Made by a program: the position numbers and the translations under genes. The notes beneath the pieces were generated by a model. That model did no database searches, had not been told where the DNA came from, and was given only the letters and a program-made list of their open reading frames with translations. Positions 1-8,862 of a stretch of 64,000 bases of DNA are shown here, piece after piece; position 1 is the stretch's first letter; every line of letters begins with the position of its first letter. Origin of the DNA: Actibacterium sp. (GTDB lineage Bacteria > Pseudomonadota > Alphaproteobacteria > Rhodobacterales > Rhodobacteraceae); the NCBI GenBank assembly GCA_016278325.1, contig JADQCB010000034.1, positions 62,001 to 126,000 of the forward strand, written 5' to 3'.

Positions 1-120
1 GCGCCGGACAGCCCCGAGCCCCGGCCGGAGCACGGCCGTTTCCCGCTGGCCGCGCTTGCGCTGGGGCTGGCCGTGGTGCTGGTCCTGGTGATTGCCGCGC
101 TGCTGAGTGTCGGATCTTGA
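1..120 (+). CDS. C-terminal fragment of a small membrane protein (5' end outside window)
   Basis: The open frame runs from the window edge to a TGA at 118-120 and gives 39 visible residues. A Pro/Glu-rich stretch is followed by one strongly hydrophobic segment (about residues 14-36, rich in Ala, Leu and Val) that ends almost at the C-terminus. It looks like a tail-anchored or short single-pass protein. The next gene starts 14 nt downstream on the same strand, so both probably lie in one operon, which in related bacteria begins with pyrB. No function can be read from the fragment. Confidence 0.6.
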   Translation, partial: APDSPEPRPEHGRFPLAALALGLAVVLVLVIAALLSVGS

Positions 121-134
121 AGAGGGATGGCGGC

Positions 135-1409
135 ATGAGCCTGTTTTGCCGGAATGCCCGGCTTGTCGACCCCGAGGCCGGGACCGAAACCATCGGCAAC
201 CTGCTGATCGAGAATGGCCTGATCGCCGCCAAGGGCGATATCGCCACACCGGCCGGCGCGCAGGTCGTCGAATGCGACGGCAAGTGCCTTGCGCCGGGCA
301 TCGTCGATATCGGCGTGAAGATCTGCGAACCCGGCGAACGCCACAAGGAAAGCTTCCGCTCGGCCGGTCTGGCCGCAGCGGCGGGCGGTGTCACTACCAT
401 GGTCACCCGGCCCGACACGCTTCCGGCGATCGACACCCCCGAAGTGCTGGAATTCGTCACCCGCCGCGCGCGAGAGGCCAGCCCGGTGCGCATCAAGCCC
501 ATGGCGGCCCTGACCAAGGGGCGCGAAGGGCAAGAAATGGTCGAGATCGGTTTTCTCCTGGACGCCGGCGCCGTGGCCTTTACCGATGGCGACAGCGTGA
601 CCCGGGACACCAGGGTGCTGAGCCGCGCCATGACCTATGCAAGGGGGTTGGGCGCGCTGATCATCGCGCATCCCCAGGATCCCGGCCTGTCGCGCGGCGC
701 GGCGGTGACCTCGGGCAAGTTCGCCTCGCTCAGGGGGTTGCCCGCGGTTTCGCCGATGGCCGAGCGCATGGCGCTGGATCGTGACATCGCGCTGGTCGAG
801 ATGACCGGCGTCAGATACCACGCCGACCAGATCACGACCGCCCGTGCGCTGCCCGCGCTGGAGCGGGCCAAGCGCAACGGCCACGATGTGACCGCCGGCG
901 TCTCGATCCACCACCTGACCCTGAACGACCTGGACGTGGGCGACTATCGCACCTTCTTCAACGTCAAGCCCCCGCTGCGGTCAGAGGGAGACCGGCAGGC
1001 GGTGGTCGAGGCGGTTGCGAGCGGCCTGATCGACGTGATCTGTTCGATGCACACCCCGCAGGACGAAGAGAGCAAGCGCCTGCCCTTCGAAGAGGCCGCG
1101 AGCGGCGCCGTCGGGCTGGAAACGCTTCTGCCCGCGGCGATGCGCCTGTATCACGCCGGCGCGATCGGCCTGCCGGCGCTCTGGCGGGCGCTGTCGCTGA
1201 ACCCGGCCCGCCGTCTGGGGCTCGAATCCGGTCGCCTGGCACAGGGGGCCCCCGCCGATCTGGTCCTGTTCGACCCGGATGCCCCGTTCATCCTCGATCG
1301 TTCCATGCTGCTCTCGAAATCCCGCAACACCCCGTTCGACGGCGCGCGGATGCAGGGCCGGGTATTGGCCACCTTCGTCGGTGGCGAACAGGTCTACCGG
1401 AGGCGCTGA
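135..1409 (+). CDS. pyrC: Dihydroorotase-like protein (PyrC/PyrX type), metal ligands missing
   Basis: A 424-residue amidohydrolase of the type I dihydroorotase family, whose active members convert carbamoyl-aspartate to dihydroorotate in pyrimidine synthesis. The family's metal-binding HxH is replaced by G60-V-K62, with C64 in place of the usual Arg. The catalytic Asp of the ATDHAP motif is M305 (CSMHTP). H179 and H259/H260 remain. This resembles the non-catalytic PyrC' (PyrX) subunits that hold aspartate transcarbamoylase together in Pseudomonas. I chose the ATG at 135, with AGAGGG upstream, over an in-frame TTG at 117. The stop overlaps the plsY start (TGATG). Family is certain; lack of activity is inferred. 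Confidence 0.9.
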   Translation: MSLFCRNARLVDPEAGTETIGNLLIENGLIAAKGDIATPAGAQVVECDGKCLAPGIVDIGVKICEPGERHKESFRSAGLAAAAGGVTTMVTRPDTLPAIDTPEVLEFVTRRAREASPVRIKPMAALTKGREGQEMVEIGFLLDAGAVAFTDGDSVTRDTRVLSRAMTYARGLGALIIAHPQDPGLSRGAAVTSGKFASLRGLPAVSPMAERMALDRDIALVEMTGVRYHADQITTARALPALERAKRNGHDVTAGVSIHHLTLNDLDVGDYRTFFNVKPPLRSEGDRQAVVEAVASGLIDVICSMHTPQDEESKRLPFEEAASGAVGLETLLPAAMRLYHAGAIGLPALWRALSLNPARRLGLESGRLAQGAPADLVLFDPDAPFILDRSMLLSKSRNTPFDGARMQGRVLATFVGGEQVYRRR

Positions 1410-2017
1410 TGCCGGAAATCGTGACATCGCCCCTGATCCTCGCGCTGGTCGCGGCGCTGGCCTATCTTCTGGGCGCGGTGCCGTTCGGGCTCGTGATCGC
1501 CCGCGCCTTCGGGCTGGGCGATCTGCGGCAGATCGGATCGGGCAATATCGGCGCGACCAACGTGCTGCGCACCGGGAACAAGGGCGCGGCGGCGCTGACG
1601 CTGATCCTGGACGCGGGCAAGGGCGGGCTGGCGGTTCTGGCCGCCCGCGCGGCCGTGGGGCCGGACGCGGCGCAACTGGCCGGATTGGCCGCCTTTCTCG
1701 GGCATCTCTTCCCGGTCTATCTGGGATTTCGCGGCGGCAAGGGTGTTGCGACCTTCCTTGGCACCCTGCTGGCGCTTGCCTGGCCGGTGGGCCTTCTGGC
1801 CTGCGGCACCTGGCTGGCGACGGCCCTGGTCACGCGGTATTCGTCGCTCTCGGCGCTGATCGCCGCGGCGACGGCACCTTTATGGATGCTCTATACCGGC
1901 AACGGCCGGATGATCCTGCTGGGTGCGTTGCTGACGGTGCTGATCTACATCCGCCACGCCGAGAACATCAAGCGGCTGAAGGCCGGGACCGAAGCCCGGA
2001 TCGGCATCAGGCGCTGA
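1409..2017 (+). CDS. plsY: Glycerol-3-phosphate acyltransferase PlsY
   Basis: A 202-residue integral membrane enzyme that transfers an acyl group from acyl-phosphate to glycerol-3-phosphate, the first step of phospholipid synthesis. The family signatures are present: GSGNIGATN near residue 40 and FRGGKGVAT near residue 110, between hydrophobic segments typical of the five-helix PlsY fold. The start ATG shares one base with the stop of the upstream pyrC-like gene, which implies translational coupling. The gene converges on gshA with only 37 nt between stops. Confidence 0.95.
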   Translation: MPEIVTSPLILALVAALAYLLGAVPFGLVIARAFGLGDLRQIGSGNIGATNVLRTGNKGAAALTLILDAGKGGLAVLAARAAVGPDAAQLAGLAAFLGHLFPVYLGFRGGKGVATFLGTLLALAWPVGLLACGTWLATALVTRYSSLSALIAAATAPLWMLYTGNGRMILLGALLTVLIYIRHAENIKRLKAGTEARIGIRR

Positions 2018-2054
2018 CCGCCCGCCGCGGTGCCGGAATGGCCGCCGGCCGCGC

Positions 2055-3425
2055 CTAATAGCTGTATTCGGCATAGATGCGGGTCAGGTCGCCGTTCCAT
2101 TCACCGTAATATTTTTCCAGCAGCTCGTCGGCCGGAACGCGCCCGTCGGCCACGCTGTCTTCCAGCGCATGCAGGAAATGCCGCTCGTCGGGGATCATGC
2201 CGCCGGCGCCGGGCCGCGCGCGGGCCTTCAGCCCCTCGCGGGAAATCTCCAGCACGCGGCCGGCCAGCGCGCGCATGTCGATATCGCCGACACGGGCCTG
2301 GAGCGCATCCCGCGCCGCGGCCACGCGCAGCGCGTCGCGCGTTTGCGCATCCCAGCCCTTGACCAGATCCCAGGCGGCGTCCAGCGCCGTCTGATCGTAA
2401 AGCAACCCGACCCAGAGCGCCGGCAAGGCGCACAGGCGGCGCCACGGCCCGCCATCGGCGCCGCGCATTTCCATGAATTTCTTGATCCGCGCCTCGGGAA
2501 AGATCGTGGTCAGGTGATCGGCCCAGTCGGACAGGGTGGGCGTCTCGCCCGGCAGGGCGGGCAACCGGCCTTTCATGAAATCGCGGAAGGACTGGCCGAG
2601 TGCGTCGATATACTTGCCGTCGCGATAGACGAAATACATCGGCACATCGAGCGCGTAATCCACATAGCGTTCGAAGCCCATGCCGTCCTCGAACACGAAC
2701 GGCAGCATGCCGGTGCGGTCGTCGTCGAGATGGCGCCAGACATTCGCGCGCCAGCTTTTCATGCCGTTGGGCCTGCCCTCCAGAAAGGGCGAGTTGGCGA
2801 AAAGCGCCGTGGCGACCGGCTGCAAGGCCAGCGCCACGCGGAATTTCTTTACCATGTCGGCCTCGGACGCGAAGTCCAGGTTCACCTGGACGGTGCAGGT
2901 GCGGCGCATCATGGTGGTGCCCATCGTGCCGACCGTCTGCATGTAGTTGTCCATCAGCTTGTAACGCCCCTTGGGCATCAGCGGCATGTCCTCGTGCCGC
3001 CAGATCGGCGCGGCGCCAAGCCCGATGAAGCCGACGCCGACCGCGTCGGCGATATGCTTGACGTCGCGCAGGTGGGCGTTCACCTCTTCGCAGGTCGCGT
3101 GGATGTTTTCCAGCGGTGCGCCGGAAAGCTCCAGCTGTCCGCCCGGTTCCAGGCTGACATTCGCGCCATCCTTTTCCAGCCCGATCAGGAAACCCGATTC
3201 CTCGACGGGCGTCCAGCCATGGGCGTCGCGCAGTCCTTCCAGCACGGCCAGGATGGACCGCTCGCCGGCATAGGGAATCGGCCGGAGCGTGTCCTTGCAA
3301 TAGCCGAACTTCTCGTGCTCGGTGCCGATGCGCCAGTCGTCCTTCGGCTTGCATCCGTCTTCGAGATAGCTCGCCAGCTGTTCGAAACTTTCGATCGGTC
3401 CGCCGCCGGTTTGAGGGATAGACAT
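2055..3425 (-). CDS. gshA: Glutamate-cysteine ligase (plant/alphaproteobacterial type)
   Basis: A 456-residue GCS2-family ligase that joins glutamate and cysteine, the rate-limiting step of glutathione synthesis in the cytosol. The N-terminus carries IGTEHEKFGY, part of the substrate/Mg-ATP site, followed by SLEPGGQLELSG and the MRRTCTVQVNLDF region typical of this class. The start is the ATG at 3425 (MSIPQTGG) with GGAG about 10 nt upstream; a longer in-frame start at 3491 lacks support. The gene converges on plsY and lies downstream of a small membrane protein gene on the same strand. Confidence 0.95.
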   Translation of the reverse strand: MSIPQTGGGPIESFEQLASYLEDGCKPKDDWRIGTEHEKFGYCKDTLRPIPYAGERSILAVLEGLRDAHGWTPVEESGFLIGLEKDGANVSLEPGGQLELSGAPLENIHATCEEVNAHLRDVKHIADAVGVGFIGLGAAPIWRHEDMPLMPKGRYKLMDNYMQTVGTMGTTMMRRTCTVQVNLDFASEADMVKKFRVALALQPVATALFANSPFLEGRPNGMKSWRANVWRHLDDDRTGMLPFVFEDGMGFERYVDYALDVPMYFVYRDGKYIDALGQSFRDFMKGRLPALPGETPTLSDWADHLTTIFPEARIKKFMEMRGADGGPWRRLCALPALWVGLLYDQTALDAAWDLVKGWDAQTRDALRVAAARDALQARVGDIDMRALAGRVLEISREGLKARARPGAGGMIPDERHFLHALEDSVADGRVPADELLEKYYGEWNGDLTRIYAEYSY

Positions 3426-3487
3426 GAAATGGAGGCTCCGATCTGGTCTTTCGTTTCGTGCGGCCAACAGGTGCGTCGGGTGCGCGG

Positions 3488-4009
3488 TCAAGTCAAGGCC
3501 GGGCGGTCATTTCGCCGCCAGACGGTGACCGGCCCCTGGTGCGGGCGCCGATCCAGCGCGGCGAGGATCCGGGCCGGGGTTGCGCCGGGCAGCGCCACGA
3601 AGGCATCGAACAGCGCATCCGCCCCGGTGGCCGAGACCGGGATCGACAAGGTTGGCGCCCCGGTCTGCGCGATCCGCCAATGCGCACGCCCGGCGGCGTC
3701 GAAGGCCAGTGCGATTTCCGTCACTTCCGTGCGCGCGGCAAACCCGCCGCCGGTGGGGCCGAGATAGGTGATCTGCCCCTCTGTCACCTCGACCACGCCG
3801 GCGGCCTGGCCATCACGGTGAAACCGCAGGCGACGCCAGCCGACGAAACTCAGCCCCAGGGCGAGGGCGACGATCAACAGGCCCAGCCCCTGGTAGAACC
3901 AGCCGCCGAAGGTGACGATCCAGCCACCGGCACCCGCCAGCGCGAACCCGGTCAGAACGTCGCGCCAGCGGGTCAGGGTCTTTTTCAGCTCGGGCCGGAT
4001 CAGGCTCAT
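3488..4009 (-). CDS. Small two-helix membrane protein of unknown function
   Basis: A 173-residue protein with two adjacent hydrophobic segments (about residues 18-55) followed by a soluble domain of about 115 residues rich in beta-prone stretches. I do not recognise a named family with certainty. The ATG at 4009 overlaps the rsmE stop in an ATGA, so translation is probably coupled to that methyltransferase. A longer in-frame start at 4177 would lie inside rsmE and is rejected. The C-terminal half may be a small ligand- or protein-binding domain facing the cytosol, but nothing in the sequence fixes a role. Confidence 0.8.
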   Translation of the reverse strand: MSLIRPELKKTLTRWRDVLTGFALAGAGGWIVTFGGWFYQGLGLLIVALALGLSFVGWRRLRFHRDGQAAGVVEVTEGQITYLGPTGGGFAARTEVTEIALAFDAAGRAHWRIAQTGAPTLSIPVSATGADALFDAFVALPGATPARILAALDRRPHQGPVTVWRRNDRPALT

Positions 4010-4740
4010 TGCCAGTCCCCCAATGTGCTTTGCCACAGCGTCATCGCCGCAACCGCGGCGGTATCGGCCCGCAGGATGCGCGGCCCCAGGCTGACCGCGA
4101 CGGTGCCGGGCATGTCGCGCAGGCGCGCGCGCTCTTGTTCCGAAAAGCCGCCTTCGGGGCCGATCAGGATCGCCCATTTGCCGCTTTCGGAGCTTTCAAG
4201 CGCAGCGCGGGCGCCAACCAGCGCCTCGTCACAGAACATCAGGCGACGGTCGGCCGGCCAGCCGGACAGGACCTTGTCGAGTTTCTGCAGGTCGCGGACC
4301 TCGGGCACGAAGGTGCCACCGCATTGCTCGGCCGCTTCCACCGCATGGGCCTGAAGCCGGTCGCGGCGAATGCGTTCGGAATTGGTGAAATCGGTCTGGA
4401 CCGGGCAGATCCGGGCTGCGCCCATCTCGGCGGCCTTTTCGACGATGAAATCGGTGCGCGCCTTCTTGATCGGCGCGAAAAGCAGCCAGAGGTCGGGCGG
4501 CATCTGCAATGGCCGGGTCATCTCCCGGCAGGTCAGCGTGCCCGACTTCTTGCCCGCCTGCGTCACTTCGGCCCGCCATTCGCCCGATTTTCCATCGAAC
4601 ACCAGGATTTCGGCGCCTTCGGCAAGCCGCATCACGCCGAAAAGGTAATGCGCCTTGTCGCGCGGCAGGGGAATGGTTTGCCCAGGACCCAGCGGGTGCT
4701 CTACAAACAATCTGACTTTCAGTGAGGAACCGATGCTCAT
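4006..4740 (-). CDS. rsmE: 16S rRNA (uracil-1498-N3)-methyltransferase RsmE
   Basis: A 244-residue SPOUT-class methyltransferase that modifies U1498 of 16S rRNA with S-adenosylmethionine. The N-terminus holds the PUA-like RNA-binding segment. The C-terminal half has the knot signatures ILIGPEGGFS and LGPRILRADTA, with LWQS near the end. The start at 4740 (MSIGSS) lacks an obvious Shine-Dalgarno and overlaps the 5' end of the divergent ubiA by 8 bp, so the true start is uncertain within a few codons. The stop overlaps the downstream membrane protein gene. Confidence 0.92.
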   Translation of the reverse strand: MSIGSSLKVRLFVEHPLGPGQTIPLPRDKAHYLFGVMRLAEGAEILVFDGKSGEWRAEVTQAGKKSGTLTCREMTRPLQMPPDLWLLFAPIKKARTDFIVEKAAEMGAARICPVQTDFTNSERIRRDRLQAHAVEAAEQCGGTFVPEVRDLQKLDKVLSGWPADRRLMFCDEALVGARAALESSESGKWAILIGPEGGFSEQERARLRDMPGTVAVSLGPRILRADTAAVAAMTLWQSTLGDWQ

Positions 4741-5719
4741 GGGGGCGGACGATATGACCGGCAAGAGCGGAATGCCAGAGGCCGATGGCCAGGTTTACGA
4801 CGCGGTTCGGGGAAACTGGGTGGACCGGCTGGCACCCGCCGCCGCGCGACCCTATCTGCGCCTCAGCCGCGCCGACCGTCCAATCGGCACGTGGCTGCTG
4901 TTGCTGCCATGCTGGTGGGGCGTGCTGCTGGCGGCGGCCGCGACCGGTTGGCGCTGGTTCGACCTGTGGATCATCGCGGGCTGCGGCATCGGCGCCTGGC
5001 TGATGCGCGGGGCCGGCTGCACCTGGAACGACATCACGGATCGGGATATCGACGACAAGGTCGCGCGCACCCGGTCGCGGCCGATTCCGTCGGGCCAGGT
5101 CACTGCGCGTCAGGCCGCGATGTGGATGGCGGCGCAGGCGCTGCTGGCCTTCGCGATATTGCTGAGCTTCAATTCCGATGCCATCATCCTGGGCATTGCG
5201 TCGCTGCTGCTGGTCGCGATCTATCCGTTTGCCAAGCGGTTCACCTATTGGCCGCAGATTTTCCTCGGCCTGGCGTTCAACTGGGGCGCGCTGCTGGCCT
5301 GGACGGCGCATACCGGGCACCTCGCCCTGCCGGCGGTGTTCCTGTATCTCGCCGGGATCGCATGGACGATCTTCTATGACACGATCTATGCCCACCAGGA
5401 CAAGGAGGATGACGCCCTGATCGGGGTCAAGTCCACCGCGCTGCTGTTCGGTGAAAACACCGGCGCGATCCTGCGATTGTTCATGATGCTTTCGGTCATC
5501 CTGATGAGCGCCGCCATCCTGATGGCGCTGCTGCCGACAGCGACCCTTGTCGAGATGCTGCTTTGCCTGGCCGGGGCCTGGGCCCTTGGCGGGCACATGG
5601 CCTGGCAGCTGGCCCGCCTCGACATCGAGGATGGCGATACATGCCTGATGCTGTTCCGCTCGAACCGGAATGCCGGGCTGATCCCTGCGCTGTTTTTCGC
5701 CGCAGCGATAATGCTTTGA
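4733..5719 (+). CDS. ubiA: 4-hydroxybenzoate polyprenyltransferase UbiA
   Basis: A 328-residue membrane prenyltransferase that attaches the polyprenyl tail to 4-hydroxybenzoate in ubiquinone synthesis. Both Asp-rich Mg-pyrophosphate motifs are present: NDITDRDIDDKVARTRSRP near residue 105, and YDTIYAHQDKEDD near residue 220. About eight or nine hydrophobic helices surround them. The chosen ATG at 4733 has GAGGA 4-5 nt upstream; an ATG at 4739 is an alternative. The 5' end overlaps the start of the divergent rsmE. Confidence 0.95.
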   Translation: MLMGADDMTGKSGMPEADGQVYDAVRGNWVDRLAPAAARPYLRLSRADRPIGTWLLLLPCWWGVLLAAAATGWRWFDLWIIAGCGIGAWLMRGAGCTWNDITDRDIDDKVARTRSRPIPSGQVTARQAAMWMAAQALLAFAILLSFNSDAIILGIASLLLVAIYPFAKRFTYWPQIFLGLAFNWGALLAWTAHTGHLALPAVFLYLAGIAWTIFYDTIYAHQDKEDDALIGVKSTALLFGENTGAILRLFMMLSVILMSAAILMALLPTATLVEMLLCLAGAWALGGHMAWQLARLDIEDGDTCLMLFRSNRNAGLIPALFFAAAIML

Positions 5720-5748
5720 TTGCGGCCCGTCACGGGGGACTCTAGACA
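5720..5748 (+). promoter_or_regulatory. Candidate sigma-70 promoter for the OmpA-family gene
   Basis: TTGCGG at 5720-5725, a 17-bp spacer, and TAGACA at 5743-5748. It lies directly after the ubiA stop and about 35 nt before the OmpA-family ATG. The TAG-type -10 recurs at several gene starts in this window. Assignment is by inspection only. Confidence 0.5.
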
Positions 5749-5783
5749 AGGTCAGACTGCACGAACGGAGCGACCCGCCCAAG

Positions 5784-7784
5784 ATGCGCCCAGGCCCCAA
5801 ACTGATAGCCGCCGCCGCCATCGCATTGGCCGCCATTCTGGCCCTGACCACCGCGGTTCTGGCCGCGAAACTGGTCGAAGACCATACCCGGGCCGAGATC
5901 CGGCGTGCCCTCGCGCAAGAGGATCTCGCCTGGACCCGCGTCGCGGCGGATGGTCTCTTGATTCGGCTGAGCGGCACCGCCCCGGATGAAATGCGCCGGT
6001 TTCGCGCCTTGACCGTGGCCGGGGAAATCGTCGATCCCTCGCGCGTGATCGACGAGATACAGGTCACCCCGTCCGAGCCGGTGCACGCGCCGGATTTCGC
6101 GCTTGAAATCCTGCGCAACGGGACCGGCGTGTCGCTGATCGGTCTCGTTCCGGCGGGACCGGCCCGGACCGAGATCGCCGCGGCGGTGGAGAAGGCGGCG
6201 CAGACCGAACAGGTCGCGGACATGTTGAACACCGCCGATTACCCGGCGCCCCAGGACTGGTCCGAAGCCCTCGATTACGCGCTGGAGGCGCTGACCCTGT
6301 TGCCGCGCGCGAAGATCTCGGTGCGCGCGGATCAGGTGACGATCACGGCAATCTCGGACAGCGAGAACGCCAAGCGAAAGCTCGAGTCCGAACTTGCGCG
6401 CAAGGCGCCGGACGGGCTGAAGGTCGTGCTGGACATTTCGGCGCCGCGGCCGGTGATAACGCCTTTTACCCTGCGCTTCGTGATGGGCCCCGATGGCGCG
6501 CGGTTCGACGCTTGTTCGGCCGACACGCCGGAAACGGCCGAGCGTATCCTGGCCGCGGCGCATTCCGCCGGTCTTTCGGGCAAGGCCGATTGCGCGATCG
6601 GGCTTGGCGTGCCGACACCGGACTGGGCCGCGGCGGTGGAAACCGGCATTTCCGCGCTGGCCGAGATCGGCAGCGGCAAGCTGACCTTTTCGGATGCTGA
6701 CGTGTCGCTCGTGGTTCCGGCAACCGTGTCGCAGGCCCTGTTCGACCGCGTCGCCGGCGAGCTTGAGACGGACCTGCCCGATGTCTTTTCGCTGCATGCC
6801 AAGCGCCTTGAGCCGGAAAATCCGGAAAACGGCGAGAAGGACAGCGCCCCGCCCGAATTCGTCGCCACCAAAAGCCCCGAGGGCCAGGTGCAGTTGCGCG
6901 GTCGGATCACCGATGATCTGACCCGCGAGGCAACCGAAAGCTATGCCCGCGCAAGGTTCGGTGTGGACAAGGTCTATCCGGCGATGCGCCTGGATCCGGA
7001 TTTGCCCAAGGGCTGGCCGATCCGGGTTCTGACCGCGCTGGAGGGGTTGTCGGCACTGAACAACGGGCGCGTGATCGTGCGCCCCGACCTGGTGGACCTG
7101 AGCGGGTCCACCGGCGATTCCGGGGCCCGCGCGCGGATCGCCCAACTGTTTGCCGACAAGCTGGGCGACAGCGGGAATTTCACCATCGACGTCACCTACC
7201 GCGAAGAGCTGGACCCGGAGGCGGCCAAGCCGACGCCGCAGGAATGCCTGGAAAGGGTCCGGGCGGTTCAGGCAGATCAGAAGATCACCTTCGAACCCGG
7301 CTCGACAACGCTTGCGGGAGAGGCGCTGGACATTGTCGACAGGATCGCGGATGTCCTGAAGGAATGCCCCGACGTGCGGATGGAAATCGGCGGCCATACC
7401 GACAGCCAGGGCCGCGAGGAGATGAACCAGACGCTCAGCCAGCAGCGCGCGAACGCAGTGCTGAACGCATTGATGGCGCGGCGGATCCTGACCACCAACC
7501 TGACCGCCAAGGGCTATGGCGAGGCAGAGCCGATCGCCGACAATGACACCGAGGAAGGGCGCGAGGCGAACCGGCGCATAGATTTCAAGCTGATCGGCGC
7601 CGCAGGCGATTCCGCAAAGGCAATGGGCGAAGGCGCCGCCGATGACGCCGCGAAGGCCGACGCCGGTGCATCCGCTGCCGGCACGGGCACGCCGCCCGAC
7701 ACGGCGGACGAAGACGCCGGGACGGGGGACGCCGGGGCAGGGGACGCGAAGAAAGGGGCGGACAACGCCAATGAACAGAACTGA
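5784..7784 (+). CDS. OmpA-family envelope protein with BON-like repeats
   Basis: A 666-residue protein with an N-terminal membrane anchor or signal segment (about residues 7-28). A long middle region follows whose beta-alpha patterns resemble repeated BON domains. The C-terminal OmpA-like peptidoglycan-binding domain (about 495-600) carries ITFEPGS, IGGHTDSQG, LSQQRANAV and NRRIDF. The tail after residue 610 is low-complexity (Ala, Gly, Asp) and probably disordered. The product likely spans the periplasm and contacts peptidoglycan. The last 14 bp overlap the next gene, so the two are probably made together. The family is clear; the cellular role is not known. Confidence 0.88.
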   Translation: MRPGPKLIAAAAIALAAILALTTAVLAAKLVEDHTRAEIRRALAQEDLAWTRVAADGLLIRLSGTAPDEMRRFRALTVAGEIVDPSRVIDEIQVTPSEPVHAPDFALEILRNGTGVSLIGLVPAGPARTEIAAAVEKAAQTEQVADMLNTADYPAPQDWSEALDYALEALTLLPRAKISVRADQVTITAISDSENAKRKLESELARKAPDGLKVVLDISAPRPVITPFTLRFVMGPDGARFDACSADTPETAERILAAAHSAGLSGKADCAIGLGVPTPDWAAAVETGISALAEIGSGKLTFSDADVSLVVPATVSQALFDRVAGELETDLPDVFSLHAKRLEPENPENGEKDSAPPEFVATKSPEGQVQLRGRITDDLTREATESYARARFGVDKVYPAMRLDPDLPKGWPIRVLTALEGLSALNNGRVIVRPDLVDLSGSTGDSGARARIAQLFADKLGDSGNFTIDVTYREELDPEAAKPTPQECLERVRAVQADQKITFEPGSTTLAGEALDIVDRIADVLKECPDVRMEIGGHTDSQGREEMNQTLSQQRANAVLNALMARRILTTNLTAKGYGEAEPIADNDTEEGREANRRIDFKLIGAAGDSAKAMGEGAADDAAKADAGASAAGTGTPPDTADEDAGTGDAGAGDAKKGADNANEQN

Positions 7785-8100
7785 ATTCATCGTCGCGACA
7801 GCCATCGTCCTGTTTGCCGCCTTTCTGCTGGGATGGTTTGCGGCATGGCTGGTTCACCGCCTGACCCGGGTGACCCAGTCCGATATGGGCGAACTGGACC
7901 GGATGGCCAGGGAACTGCACGAGGCCGAAGAGGCCCGGGACGAGGCGATGGCCTATCACCAGCAGCGCGAGGCGGAACTGACCAACAAGCTGAGCCAGGC
8001 CGAGGCGGAACTGCGCGCGGCGATGGACGGTCTGCGCGAGGCGCGCAGCGAGGCCGAGGAATTGCGCGCCTTCGTCGAGCGGCAGAACATGCGGGGATGA
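7771..8100 (+). CDS. Small membrane-anchored coiled-coil protein
   Basis: A 109-residue protein with one transmembrane helix (about residues 6-27) followed by a highly charged Glu/Ala/Arg-rich helix to the C-terminus, with heptad-like spacing that suggests a coiled coil. The ATG at 7771 has a purine-rich GAAAGGGGCGG upstream and overlaps the OmpA-family gene by 14 bp, so a shared envelope function is likely. I do not recognise a named family. An upstream start at 7642 lies in the repetitive tail of the OmpA gene and is unlikely. Confidence 0.8.
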   Translation: MNRTEFIVATAIVLFAAFLLGWFAAWLVHRLTRVTQSDMGELDRMARELHEAEEARDEAMAYHQQREAELTNKLSQAEAELRAAMDGLREARSEAEELRAFVERQNMRG

Positions 8101-8165
8101 CGGCGCCCTGTTCCGAAGGTCACGCAGGGAAATCTTCCAGCTGAACGCCCCGGCGCCGGGGGGCG

Positions 8166-8612
8166 CTACCAGCGTTTCAACGCGGCCTCGTCGGCGTCGC
8201 GGCTTTCCACCCAGGATTCGCCGCCCGTCGCGGTGACTTCCTTTTTCCAGAACGGGGCCCGCGATTTCAGGAAATCCATCAGGAATTCGGCCGCGGCAAA
8301 GGCCTCGGCGCGGTGCCGCGCGGCGGTGGCGACCATCATGATCATGTCGCCCGGGGCCATCGCGCCGAAACGGTGGATGATCAGGGCGTCGGCCAGGTTC
8401 CAGCGTGCGCGCGCCTCGGCCTCTATCCGTTCGAGGGCGCGTTCGGTCATGCCCGGATAATGCTCGATCACCATCCGGTCGAGCGCGTCCCGGCCCAGGT
8501 CGCGCGTGATCCCGGAAAAGGTGACGACCGCGCCGGCACCGCGGCACCGGGCGGCGAAGGCATTCGCCTCGGCGCCGAAATCGAAGGCGGCCTCTTGCAC
8601 CCGGACGCTCAT
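8166..8612 (-). CDS. moaE: Molybdopterin synthase catalytic subunit MoaE
   Basis: A 148-residue large subunit of molybdopterin synthase, which moves sulfur from the MoaD C-terminus onto precursor Z to form molybdopterin. Family marks are GAVVTFSGITRD near residue 30, EHYPGM near 50, IIHRFGAMAPGD near 80, and the catalytic lysine region APFWKKE near 120. The start lies one base after the moaD stop, so the two subunits are co-translated. The gene converges on the coiled-coil protein gene. Confidence 0.95.
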   Translation of the reverse strand: MSVRVQEAAFDFGAEANAFAARCRGAGAVVTFSGITRDLGRDALDRMVIEHYPGMTERALERIEAEARARWNLADALIIHRFGAMAPGDMIMMVATAARHRAEAFAAAEFLMDFLKSRAPFWKKEVTATGGESWVESRDADEAALKRW

Positions 8613-8613
8613 C

Positions 8614-8862
8614 TCAGCCGCCGGTCATCGGCGGAAAGAACGCCACCTCGCGCACGCCGGCCAGGGGCGCATCAAAGTCGCTCAGATCCTGGTCCACCGC
8701 GACGCGCAGGGCCGAAATATCGGCGAAGGCTGCGGCGTATCGCTCTTCTCGTGCCCTGAGTTCCTCGACCAGCCCGGCCACCGTGTCGGCATCGGTCTCG
8801 ACCCGCTCTTTCGGCAGGCCGATCCGTTCGCGGACCCAGGCAAAATAGAGCACATCGATCAT
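8614..8862 (-). CDS. moaD: Molybdopterin synthase sulfur carrier subunit MoaD
   Basis: An 82-residue ubiquitin-like protein that ends in Gly-Gly (PPMTGG), the site thiocarboxylated for sulfur transfer to MoaE. The start ATG at 8862 overlaps the pgsA stop as ATGA; a longer in-frame start at 8967 would lie inside pgsA. The moaE start follows within two bases of the stop. The arrangement pgsA-moaD-moaE is translationally coupled throughout. Confidence 0.93.
   Translation of the reverse strand: MIDVLYFAWVRERIGLPKERVETDADTVAGLVEELRAREERYAAAFADISALRVAVDQDLSDFDAPLAGVREVAFFPPMTGG

Noticed and set aside
135-1409. A pseudogene of pyrC
   Set aside because: The frame is intact and full length, and the ligand losses are of the kind seen in functional PyrC' scaffolds rather than in decay.
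4229-6232. A 667-codon antisense frame across ubiA
   Set aside because: It spans two strong genes (rsmE and ubiA) and contains no domain of its own.
5742-7805. A 687-codon antisense frame over the OmpA-family gene
   Set aside because: The plus-strand product has clear OmpA motifs and a signal anchor; the antisense product shows none and is rich in Arg, His and Gly as mirror frames are.
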